NCBI GenBank assembly: GCA_934675225.1
Contig: CAKUQA010000044.1
Span: forward strand, 1-7,944
Origin: an uncultured Candidatus Melainabacteria bacterium
Lineage (GTDB): Bacteria; Cyanobacteriota; Vampirovibrionia; Gastranaerophilales; Gastranaerophilaceae
DNA length: 7,944 bases
Direction of reading: 5' to 3'
This document shows, piece by piece, positions 1-5,489 of this stretch. Under the pieces are notes generated by a model. It was not told where the DNA came from. It did no database searches and saw nothing but the letters and a program-made list of their open reading frames with translations. Every line of letters starts with the position of its first letter. Within the stretch, counting starts at the first letter, position 1. The translations under genes and the position numbers were made by a program.

Positions 1-203
1 GTGTTATCGGAATGGAATACAAAACCTCTTTAAATCGTTTTACAACTGTTGTCCCTGAACGTTATGACGTAGCTGACGGTAATGTCGTCCAAGTTAATGC
101 TGTTGAAGTTGAAATAAATGCAACAAGCGGGCATGCTGTAGCTATAAGAAGAATTTTTTGTTACGTAGATAAAGAGAAAAAGGAAGAGGAAAATGAAAAG
201 TGA
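1..203 (+). CDS. ymdB: YmdB-type metallophosphoesterase, C-terminal end (5' truncated by window)
   Basis: Only the last 66 or so codons are present. The frame is open from base 3 and ends at the TGA at 201-203, so the gene begins left of the window; the ATG at 12 is an internal methionine. The visible tail (V-I-G-M-E, then a region with R-F-T-T, V-P-E-R-Y-D-V-A-D-G-N, V-E-V-E-I and I-R-R-I-F) fits the C-terminus of the TIGR00282 / Bacillus subtilis YmdB family, not the unrelated E. coli macrodomain YmdB. Family members are dimetal phosphoesterases, about 260-265 residues, that hydrolyse 2',3'-cyclic nucleotides and influence RNA turnover and biofilm formation in Bacillus. The metal ligands lie in the missing part, so activity cannot be judged here. 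After the family core comes a charged K/E-rich tail. The stop overlaps the next start by 11 bases, suggesting translational coupling. Confidence 0.72.
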   Translation, partial: VIGMEYKTSLNRFTTVVPERYDVADGNVVQVNAVEVEINATSGHAVAIRRIFCYVDKEKKEEENEK

Positions 204-1047
204 TTTGCACATTCACACCCTTTATTCAGACGGTGTGTTCTCGCCTGAGAAAATTGTAGACACTGCTATTGATGTAGGTTTACAAGTAATAGCTTTGACA
301 GATCATGATAATGTTTTGTCATATCCTGTTGCAAAAGAATACTTGAAAAAAAACAATATGGAAAACAAGTTAGAAGTTATTCAGGGTATTGAAGTTAATA
401 CTTTATATAAAAATTATGAAGTTCACATTTTGGGTTACTTCATGAATGTAAATGACAATGATTTTAAAAGTATGTTAAAAACTCAGCAACAAGCTCGTAT
501 TGAACAAGCTAATGCAATAATTGATTTATTGGCTAAAAAAGAAGGAATTCGAATAAAATTTGATGACATAAAAAAACAGGTAGCAGAAGGTGGAAGTATT
601 GGACGTCCGCATATTGCAAAAGCAATTACAAATGCTGGTGGAACTTCCAGTGTTATAGAAGCTTATGCAAAATATATTCATGATGATTCTCCTGTTTATG
701 TTCAAAGAAAAACAGTAACTCCTCAAGATGCTGTTGAAATAATTTATGACGCAGGTGGCATTCCTGTTATTGCGCACCCTCATGATATTGATATCGCAGA
801 AGATTTAATAAAAGAACTTATGCAATACGGTTTGAGAGGAATTGAAGCTTACCACAGAAAACATTCTCCTGCATGTGTAGAATATTTTTCTTCAATGGCA
901 GAAGAATTGGGACTTATTGTTACCGGAGGTTCAGATTTTCATGCTCCAAATATAATGAACGGTCAAATTGTGTTGGGCAAGAATTTTGTTCCTGAATGGG
1001 TATATGACAAGTTGATTGCTGAAAAAAAACTAATTGATTTAGCATAA
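193..1047 (+). CDS. PHP-domain phosphoesterase (YciV/TrpH/RNase AM-like)
   Basis: This is a 284-residue soluble protein of the polymerase-and-histidinol-phosphatase (PHP) fold. The metal-binding set is complete: H6-x-H8 and D13 in D-L-H-I-H-T, D37-H38-D39 in L-T-D-H-D, E67 in G-I-E-V, H78, H140 in G-R-P-H, H195/H197 in A-H-P-H, and D248-x-H250 in G-G-S-D-F-H. Length and motif order match the YciV/TrpH subgroup. That subgroup includes Chromobacterium Cv1693, a 3',5'-nucleoside bisphosphate phosphatase, and E. coli RNase AM, which trims 5' ends of rRNA. A trimetal phosphatase or 5'-3' exonuclease acting on short RNA or pAp-like nucleotides is the likely role; the exact substrate is inference. 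The start at 193 is supported by AGGAAGAGG at 181-189, inside the end of the upstream gene. A tryptophan-operon role is unlikely, as no trp genes are present. Confidence 0.88.
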   Translation: MKSDLHIHTLYSDGVFSPEKIVDTAIDVGLQVIALTDHDNVLSYPVAKEYLKKNNMENKLEVIQGIEVNTLYKNYEVHILGYFMNVNDNDFKSMLKTQQQARIEQANAIIDLLAKKEGIRIKFDDIKKQVAEGGSIGRPHIAKAITNAGGTSSVIEAYAKYIHDDSPVYVQRKTVTPQDAVEIIYDAGGIPVIAHPHDIDIAEDLIKELMQYGLRGIEAYHRKHSPACVEYFSSMAEELGLIVTGGSDFHAPNIMNGQIVLGKNFVPEWVYDKLIAEKKLIDLA

Positions 1048-1063
1048 CGATAAAAGAGGTTAT

Positions 1064-1705
1064 ATGACAAAAAAACATTACTGGAAACTTGAATATTCAA
1101 TTGCGCTTTTTGTTTTTTTAGGAGTATTACTGCTGATAATGCCGTTTTCTATTGAAAACACTCGTCAGGCAAATTTTATATCTAAATGGAATGAAAAGTT
1201 TAATAGAGTTGAATATATGTTTTCGGTAATGAATGCTCATATAACTGATGATATGTTAAAGAGTATGAAACGAGCAAAAACTCCGCAAGAAAGAGAAAAA
1301 TTGCTTTTAACATTGGTAAAACCTTATTTGAGAATTGATATTGATGGAATTCCGGTAAGGCATTATCATCCACGTTATATGAATGGTTCTAGAGTATACA
1401 AGGGACAAACATATTATTTTGATGAATTTTATTCTGCTGAAAATAATGCTATAGTTGGCATAAAAGACATTCAATCTGATAAATCGGATGACGTATTATT
1501 TTTGATGATGTTTGATATGAATGGTATTTTGCCTCCTAATATATGGGGAAAAGATATTTTTGGTATAAATATTTATGATGGCGGAAAAATTGAACCTTTT
1601 GGGTTTGATATGAATATGGACGAACTTAAAAAGGATTGTTCAGATTCCGGCTCTGGTGTGGCTTGTTCTTATTATTATAAAATCGGTGGTGGGTTTGAAG
1701 ATTAA
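1064..1705 (+). CDS. Single-pass membrane protein with pilin-like C-terminal domain
   Basis: This 213-residue protein has a short basic N-terminus, one hydrophobic segment at about residues 11-28, and a polar extracytoplasmic part. Near the C-terminus, residues 151-167 read D-M-N-G, P-P-N and G-K-D-I-F-G, followed by a possible disulfide loop between C192 and C201 with a glycine/serine-rich interior. I recognise this ending from type IV pilin/pseudopilin-like proteins of Melainabacteria. The N-terminus lacks the usual prepilin cleavage glycine, although E10 sits where pilin Glu+5 would fall if cleavage were after H5. It may be a pilin relative retained as a membrane anchor, or a noncanonical minor pilin. 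An AAGAGG Shine-Dalgarno at 1054-1059 precedes the ATG. It follows the PHP gene by 16 bases and is probably cotranscribed. No pilus assembly genes are visible. No catalytic motif was seen. Confidence 0.7.
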   Translation: MTKKHYWKLEYSIALFVFLGVLLLIMPFSIENTRQANFISKWNEKFNRVEYMFSVMNAHITDDMLKSMKRAKTPQEREKLLLTLVKPYLRIDIDGIPVRHYHPRYMNGSRVYKGQTYYFDEFYSAENNAIVGIKDIQSDKSDDVLFLMMFDMNGILPPNIWGKDIFGINIYDGGKIEPFGFDMNMDELKKDCSDSGSGVACSYYYKIGGGFED

Positions 1706-1757
1706 ACCCCATATTCAATTTACAAATGTTTACTGATTTAACAATTTTTCTCTTTGA

Positions 1758-1777
1758 TATGTTTTTATATAAACATA
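1758..1777. repeat. 7-bp inverted repeat upstream of the 1795 gene
   Basis: TATGTTT at 1758-1764 and AAACATA at 1771-1777 are perfect inverted copies around a 6-base TTATAT centre. They sit just before the AAAGGAG ribosome site at 1781-1787. A possible -10 box, TATAAA at 1768-1773, lies inside the element, but I see no good -35 box 16-18 bases upstream. It could be an operator over a promoter, a small RNA hairpin close to the ribosome site, or chance in AT-rich DNA. Confidence 0.35.
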
Positions 1778-1794
1778 GGTAAAGGAGTTATGTT

Positions 1795-2079
1795 ATGGGC
1801 AACCAATCAACAGGTGTGGCTGTAAATCCCGCATTTATTAGTTCTGCAAATAACCTGAAAGCGGCAATAAATCGCATGAATATTGCCAAATCGGCTTGTA
1901 ATGGTAATAAAAAACAAGATGCTATTCTGCAATATAGAAAAGCAGAAGCAGATTTTCATAAGGCAGAAGAATTATATTGTAATCAATGTGGAATTGTTGG
2001 TGGAGGAAATCTTACTCAAGAACAAGCTAAAGCGCAAGTTAACGGTATAATGAAAAATGTAATGTCTTATTATGCATAA
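1795..2079 (+). CDS. Small uncharacterised protein with C-x-x-C pair
   Basis: I do not recognise this 94-residue protein. It is supported as a real gene by a strong Shine-Dalgarno (AAAGGAG at 1781-1787, 7 bases before the ATG) and by a terminator directly after the TAA. It has no signal peptide or membrane segment. The sequence looks mostly helical and soluble: an asparagine/serine-rich start, a helix at about 17-34, a charged helix at about 38-61 (Q-Y-R-K-A-E-A-D-F-H-K-A-E-E-L), then C62-N-Q-C65 with a glycine-rich turn, and a final helix at about 74-92. C35 is a third cysteine. C62/C65 could form a redox or metal pair, but one C-x-x-C is not enough to call a zinc site. The A-E-A-x-F-H-K-A-E-E-L stretch is loosely TPR-like without a full repeat. 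It may be the last gene of the plus-strand operon or have its own promoter within the 89-base gap. Confidence 0.68.
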   Translation: MGNQSTGVAVNPAFISSANNLKAAINRMNIAKSACNGNKKQDAILQYRKAEADFHKAEELYCNQCGIVGGGNLTQEQAKAQVNGIMKNVMSYYA

Positions 2080-2106
2080 AAAAATAGAGCCATTGGCTCT
2101 ATTTTT
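2080..2106. terminator. Bidirectional intrinsic terminator between convergent genes
   Basis: The left arm at 2080-2091 (AAAAATAGAGCC) pairs perfectly with 2095-2106 (GGCTCTATTTTT) around an ATT loop, giving a 12-bp stem whose outer part supplies A and T tracts on both sides. It starts one base after the TAA of the 1795 gene. It also contains the stop codon (2099-2101) and last two codons of the minus-strand gene, so it can end transcription in both directions. Confidence 0.88.
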
Positions 2107-2854
2107 CGTTTAATATATTTTTTGCTATTTTTATATTTTCTTTTTTAATATCACTTTTTGCCTTACTAATTTTTTCTAAACGAGCTTTATTGGAAATTGC
2201 TTCATTTCGGATTTCTGTTAATTTTTCTTTCCAACCAGTTGGTTGCCCAAATTCAGGAGCTAATTTATCTGCTTTTTCCCCGTTTCTTTTTGTTTTCAAC
2301 CCTGCCCAAAAAGATATCTTTTTAGCCTGTTCTGATATTTTTTTGGAGAACTGCTTAAATAAATATTTATCTATTTCTTCTTTACGAGGAGCTTTTACAA
2401 GAGTATCAGCCAAATTGTTAAACTCTTTAAGATGTTCTCCATGTAACCCAACTAAACTAGGAGCATAAGCATCTATCCTACTATAATCAGCATCAAATCT
2501 ACCTGTGTTATTTGCTACAGATTTATATAAAGCAAAATTTACACTCGTACCCAACTCTTTATTTTTTACAACTAATCTTGTTCTTGAGTTATCTATTGTA
2601 AGAATAGTTTTTTGATGTAAATTTTCCATAAAATGGTTAAATTTAGCTAAAACTGCATTACCCATTGTTTTTATATCTTGTAGCTTTTTAATATCAACTT
2701 TTTGATAAGAAAAATTTGCATCTTTTACAACTTCATCCATTTTCATTTGAGTTAAACCTCTAACAAGTTTTTCAACAGGTCTATCCACATAACCGTTAAA
2801 AGTTGGTTGGGAATTGTGTTGTTGAGTTGTTAAACTAATTGGTTGTACGTTCAT
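2099..2854 (-). CDS. Uncharacterised protein with N-terminal P-T-F-N-G motif
   Basis: This is a 251-residue basic protein that I cannot assign to a family. It has no signal peptide or membrane span. The first 21 residues are polar and probably disordered, ending in Q-P-T-F-N-G (16-21). Short F-x-G tags in this position recur in many Gastranaerophilales proteins in my recollection, with unknown meaning. The middle (about 50-135) mixes helix and strand (K-T-I-L-T-I-D, R-T-R-L-V-V-K, T-S-V-N-F-A-L-Y). The C-terminal half (about 140-251) is lysine-rich and helical, probably coiled coil at about 208-250. The start is supported by AAAGGGA (reverse complement of 2863-2869), 8 bases before the ATG. 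It is the last gene after the glycosyltransferase and apt, 55 bases below apt, with no terminator between. Nothing links its job to purine salvage; it may simply share the transcript. Confidence 0.75.
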   Translation of the reverse strand: MNVQPISLTTQQHNSQPTFNGYVDRPVEKLVRGLTQMKMDEVVKDANFSYQKVDIKKLQDIKTMGNAVLAKFNHFMENLHQKTILTIDNSRTRLVVKNKELGTSVNFALYKSVANNTGRFDADYSRIDAYAPSLVGLHGEHLKEFNNLADTLVKAPRKEEIDKYLFKQFSKKISEQAKKISFWAGLKTKRNGEKADKLAPEFGQPTGWKEKLTEIRNEAISNKARLEKISKAKSDIKKENIKIAKNILNEK

Positions 2855-2872
2855 TATTTATGTCCCTTTCTT

Positions 2873-2915
2873 TATTAGTCACACACGCTCTCTTTTTCTT
2901 ATTTTCGGACTAATA
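2873..2915. repeat. 8-bp inverted repeat at the apt 3' end
   Basis: TATTAGTC-type arm at 2873-2880 pairs with GACTAATA at 2908-2915 across a 27-base pyrimidine-rich (plus-strand) loop. The right arm includes the apt stop codon (2910-2912). On the minus-strand transcript this would form a long-loop hairpin between apt and the next gene. No T-tract follows, so it is not a standard terminator. An RNA-processing or stabilising element is possible; chance is also possible. Confidence 0.3.
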
Positions 2916-3443
2916 TTGAAGCATAGAAACATTTTTTGGAGAGTCTACTAATTTTTCTCTACCGTTTAAAGCTGTTAATTCAATTAAAAAAGCTGTTCCC
3001 ACAAGGTTTGCTCCTGCTTTTTTTACAAGTTTACAAGCTGCTTCTGCTGTTCCGCCTGTTGCCAACAAGTCATCAACTACTAATACATTTGCTCCTTGAG
3101 GAAACGCATCTTGGTGGATTTCAATTTTGTCTGTTCCGTATTCTAAAGAATATTCTTGAGAATATGTTGCTGCAGGAAGTTTATTAGGTTTTCTTACAGG
3201 AACAAAACCAATTCCCATTTTGTATGCCATTGGCATTCCTAAGATAAAACCGCGACTTTCAATACCTGCAATATAATCAATTTTTTCATCCTTAAACTGT
3301 TCACAAAGATAATCAACTATTACTCTTAATGTTTCAGCATCTTTAAGAGCTGTTGTTATATCACGGAATATAATTCCTTCTTTAGGAAAATCTTTTACAT
3401 CTCTTATTTTACTTTTTACATCAACAATTGTTTGTGTTGCCAT
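2910..3443 (-). CDS. apt: Adenine phosphoribosyltransferase
   Basis: This 177-residue enzyme converts adenine and PRPP to AMP and pyrophosphate in the cytoplasm, the one-step adenine salvage reaction. The family pattern is complete. The N-terminal segment I-R-D-V-K-D-F-P-K-E-G-I-I-F-R-D-I-T (13-30) forms the base-binding hood. G-I-E-S-R-G-F-I-L-G (60-69) carries the conserved arginine. The flexible catalytic loop lies at about 82-105 (V-R-K-P-N-K-L-P, then Y-S-L-E-Y-G). The PRPP-binding motif V-V-D-D-L-L-A-T-G-G-T-A is at 122-133, with acidic D124-D125. The length is normal for bacterial Apt (about 170-185). The ATG has AAGGAG (reverse complement of 3452-3457) 8 bases upstream. The gene starts 17 bases after the glycosyltransferase stop, so the two are almost certainly cotranscribed. 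Confidence 0.97.
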   Translation of the reverse strand: MATQTIVDVKSKIRDVKDFPKEGIIFRDITTALKDAETLRVIVDYLCEQFKDEKIDYIAGIESRGFILGMPMAYKMGIGFVPVRKPNKLPAATYSQEYSLEYGTDKIEIHQDAFPQGANVLVVDDLLATGGTAEAACKLVKKAGANLVGTAFLIELTALNGREKLVDSPKNVSMLQY

Positions 3444-3460
3444 TTATTTTTCTCCTTTTA

Positions 3461-4948
3461 TTATTTTGGGTTATTTTCGTTTTTTGTTAATTTTTCAAGA
3501 ATTCTAAAGTCTTTTAAATTAAAATCTTTTAGGTTAACATCGTATAGTTTGTTTTCCGATAGAATTTGTTTTAGTTTCTCTTTATATTTTTCTGTATAGG
3601 CTTTAGTTTTTTCAAGTTCTTTAATAATCAAATCTTTAATACTTGCTTCTTCCTCTCTAACTAGTCCGTGAGCAGTTTTTCCCCAATTCATATCTTTTTT
3701 CATAAATAATATTTTGAAACAAATATAAAGAACTAGTGGGAACCAAATTACAAGCAAGTAGACAGATGTTTCTAATGCTTCAAATGTCGCATCTAATCTT
3801 GGCATATAGTCATAACGTCTTAGAGCATATCTGGCTGCAAAAAAGAAGCCAAGCCCAATTAGACAACCGATAATTATAGAAGAATAAAGCATGTGTGGAG
3901 GTGCTTGTTTTGCCAACACTTTAAATCCTCTGATAATAATTTCCATCAAAAACCATCCGGGCATAATAAATTCGGATATATATGCCATCATATCAAGTCC
4001 AGCTCGAAGTGACATATCTTTTGAACAAAGTGCTGCTCCGGAGTATTCCAAATAGCGACGAATAGTACCTTCTAACCATCTTCTTCTTTGTCTGTATAAA
4101 GGTCTTACATATATAATTCCTTCTTCATATACAATAGCATCAGGACAAAATCTTATATCCCAGCCTTTTATGTGCATTCTTGTAGACATGTCCAAGTCGT
4201 CAACAATAGTATAATTATTCCATCCGCCAATATCTTCTATTGCCTGACGTTTAATAAGTTCTCCATTCCCTCTTAATTCAACAGCTCCTTTTACGGAATC
4301 TCTACCAACTTGAAAATATGTATCAAGTGTGTATTCGTTATTTTGACAGCGAGTTAAAAGGTTTGTATTTTTATTTCTAATAACTTTTCTTGCTTGAACA
4401 GCACCAACGTCTTTAGGTTCAAGGTGTGGAATTAATGTTGTTAAGAAATCTGGATCAACTGTTGCATCTGCATCAAATACTAAAATGGCTTCACCTTTTG
4501 CAAGCTTAAAAGCATCATTTAATACTGCAGATTTCCCAGGGAAAGCATCTTTGGCTCTGATTAATGCTGTAACTTTATCATATTTTTGTTCTAAATTTTT
4601 TATAACAGATGCAGTGTTGTCAGAACTTCTGTCATCAATTACGATAACTTCAAAATTTTCGTAATCCATGTTCAAAATATTTTGCACTGTATTTTCAATA
4701 ACAGATTCTTCGTCATGTGCAGGAATTAAGACTGATACGAAAGGTTTATAGTTTTCATTAATTACTTGTGGATATTTTTGCAATTTTCTTTTTTGAAGTT
4801 TGTAAGACAAGTTCATAAAACCAACGTACAAAGACATTAGTACACATAATATTGCAAGTCCCCAAACGGTATTAAAATAGCTTTGGAAAATGTATATAAA
4901 AATACCAAGCCCAAAAACTATTAAAAATAATAAAATTCTTTCTTTCAT
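3461..4948 (-). CDS. Membrane GT2 glycosyltransferase, polysaccharide-synthase type
   Basis: This 495-residue inner-membrane protein is a family 2 glycosyltransferase of the processive type (PgaC/IcaA, hyaluronan and cellulose synthase relatives). Two N-terminal membrane spans (about 6-21 and 27-47) precede the cytosolic catalytic domain. It starts V-S-V-L-I-P-A-H-D-E (71-80), with D105-D106 in V-I-D-D-R-S, D159-x-D161 in F-D-A-D-A, a G-N-G-E stretch (227-230), D250-D251-L-D253 in the place of the T-E-D motif, and Q287-R-R-R-W291 for the Q-x-x-R-W motif. Further membrane segments fall at about 320-338, 354-374 and 394-416. The nucleotide-sugar donor cannot be told from sequence. A charged tail of about 70 residues (428-495) is longer than in PgaC-like enzymes and holds a tandem N-L-K-D-F (472-481). 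The start is supported by GGAG (reverse complement of 4957-4960), 8 bases upstream. No export or deacetylase partners lie nearby. Confidence 0.9.
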   Translation of the reverse strand: MKERILLFLIVFGLGIFIYIFQSYFNTVWGLAILCVLMSLYVGFMNLSYKLQKRKLQKYPQVINENYKPFVSVLIPAHDEESVIENTVQNILNMDYENFEVIVIDDRSSDNTASVIKNLEQKYDKVTALIRAKDAFPGKSAVLNDAFKLAKGEAILVFDADATVDPDFLTTLIPHLEPKDVGAVQARKVIRNKNTNLLTRCQNNEYTLDTYFQVGRDSVKGAVELRGNGELIKRQAIEDIGGWNNYTIVDDLDMSTRMHIKGWDIRFCPDAIVYEEGIIYVRPLYRQRRRWLEGTIRRYLEYSGAALCSKDMSLRAGLDMMAYISEFIMPGWFLMEIIIRGFKVLAKQAPPHMLYSSIIIGCLIGLGFFFAARYALRRYDYMPRLDATFEALETSVYLLVIWFPLVLYICFKILFMKKDMNWGKTAHGLVREEEASIKDLIIKELEKTKAYTEKYKEKLKQILSENKLYDVNLKDFNLKDFRILEKLTKNENNPK

Positions 4949-4971
4949 CCTACATACTCCAATCCTTCAAT

Positions 4972-4980
4972 ATTATACCA
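4972..4980 (-). promoter_or_regulatory. Extended -10 promoter for the glycosyltransferase-apt operon
   Basis: On the minus strand the sequence reads TGGTATAAT: a consensus -10 (TATAAT, 4972-4977) preceded by the TGn of an extended -10 (4978-4980). No good -35 is present at 16-18 bases, which extended -10 promoters can tolerate. Transcription would start near 4965, leaving a leader of about 17 bases that holds the GGAG ribosome site. Confidence 0.6.
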
Positions 4981-5024
4981 AAAACTATTTAAAATTCCTA
5001 TAAATGAATGTTTTAAATGTAAAA

Positions 5025-5050
5025 AAGTGTTAAAAATAGTTAAAACACTT
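5025..5050. promoter_or_regulatory. Palindrome adjoining the HU promoter (candidate operator)
   Basis: AAGTGTT at 5025-5031 and AACACTT at 5044-5050 form a perfect 7-bp inverted repeat with a 12-base spacer. Outside the arms lie AAAA (5021-5024) and TTTT (5053-5056), which can prolong the symmetry. Inside are two direct copies of GTTAAAA (5029-5035 and 5039-5045) spaced exactly 10 bases apart, one helical turn. The right arm overlaps the first two bases of the HU -35 box, a position suited to a repressor or autoregulator. Function is inference. Confidence 0.45.
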
Positions 5051-5076
5051 GCTTTTAAAAACTGTTCAGATATAAT
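5049..5076 (+). promoter_or_regulatory. Sigma-70-type promoter of the HU gene
   Basis: TTGCTT at 5049-5054 serves as the -35 box and a perfect TATAAT at 5071-5076 as the -10 box, with a 16-base spacer. The start would fall near 5083, giving a leader of roughly 27 bases that includes AAGGAG at 5097-5102. The strong boxes fit an abundant product. Confidence 0.75.
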
Positions 5077-5109
5077 TGTTCTTGTACAAAGAGAAGAAGG
5101 AGTTTTATA

Positions 5110-5385
5110 ATGAACAAAGAAGAATTAGTACAAGAAATCGCTAAAAAAGCAAACGTAACTCAAAAAGAAGCTGCAGAAGTTTTGGGTGCTTTGATTGAAA
5201 CAGTTCAAAAAACAGTTTCTAAAGGTAAAAAAGTAACATTAGTTGGCTTTGGTACTTTTGAAGCTAGAAAAAGAGCTGCTAGAATCGGTCGTAACCCACA
5301 AACTGGTAAGGAATTAAAAATCCCTGCAACTACAGTTCCTGCTTTCTCAGCTGGTAAAAAATTCAAAGATGCTGTTAACAAATAG
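5110..5385 (+). CDS. hup: DNA-binding protein HU
   Basis: This 91-residue protein is a full-length HU/IHF-family nucleoid protein. It acts as a dimer that binds and bends DNA with little sequence preference. The N-terminal helices M-N-K-E-E-L-V-Q-E-I and the A-E-V-L-G-A-L-I-E-T dimer helix come first. Residues 46-66 carry the family signature G-F-G-T-F-E-A-R, then G-R-N-P-Q-T-G, with the intercalating proline at P63. The C-terminus K-I-P-A-T-T-V-P-A-F-S-A-G-K-K-F-K-D-A-V is also typical. HU fits better than IHF because it stands alone and matches the general HU consensus. AAGGAG at 5097-5102 is 7 bases before the ATG. The gene is monocistronic, between its own promoter and a strong terminator. 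Codons are more uniform (AAA, GCT, GTT) than in neighbouring genes, as expected for high expression. Confidence 0.97.
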   Translation: MNKEELVQEIAKKANVTQKEAAEVLGALIETVQKTVSKGKKVTLVGFGTFEARKRAARIGRNPQTGKELKIPATTVPAFSAGKKFKDAVNK

Positions 5386-5408
5386 TTTCTAGAGTTTTTA
5401 AAGATTTG

Positions 5409-5439
5409 AAAATGCACTTCCTTTAAGGAAGTGCATTTT
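5409..5439. terminator. Intrinsic terminator after HU
   Basis: A 14-bp perfect stem pairs 5409-5422 (AAAATGCACTTCCT) with 5426-5439 (AGGAAGTGCATTTT) around a 3-base loop, followed by G and TTTT. It lies 24 bases after the HU stop. Because both flanks are A/T tracts and the next gene converges from the right, it may also stop transcripts of the SNF2 gene. Confidence 0.88.
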
Positions 5440-5489
5440 GTTTTGAAAAAACTTAATTTAAAATAATAATTGAAATAGAAAAGTCTTAA

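Noticed and set aside
1724..1749. Possible terminator after the pilin-like gene (TGTT/AACA hairpin followed by TTTTT)
   Set aside because: The stem is only 4 bp plus a few A-T pairs across a bulge, too weak to call; read-through into the 1795 gene is as likely.
1795..2079. Toxin-antitoxin or defence role for the small C-x-x-C protein and its convergent neighbour
   Set aside because: The genes are convergent, not an operon, and neither shows a toxin, nuclease or DNA-binding motif.
2190..2468. Plus-strand open frame of 92 codons within the minus-strand 2099-2854 gene
   Set aside because: It is antisense to a gene with a good ribosome site and terminator, lacks its own Shine-Dalgarno, and its translation has no protein-like pattern.
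2936..3187. Plus-strand open frame opposite apt
   Set aside because: Leucine-rich antisense translation of conserved Apt codons; apt on the minus strand explains the region fully.
5205..5417. Minus-strand open frame of 70 codons across HU and its terminator
   Set aside because: It is the antisense shadow of the conserved HU gene and begins within the terminator hairpin.
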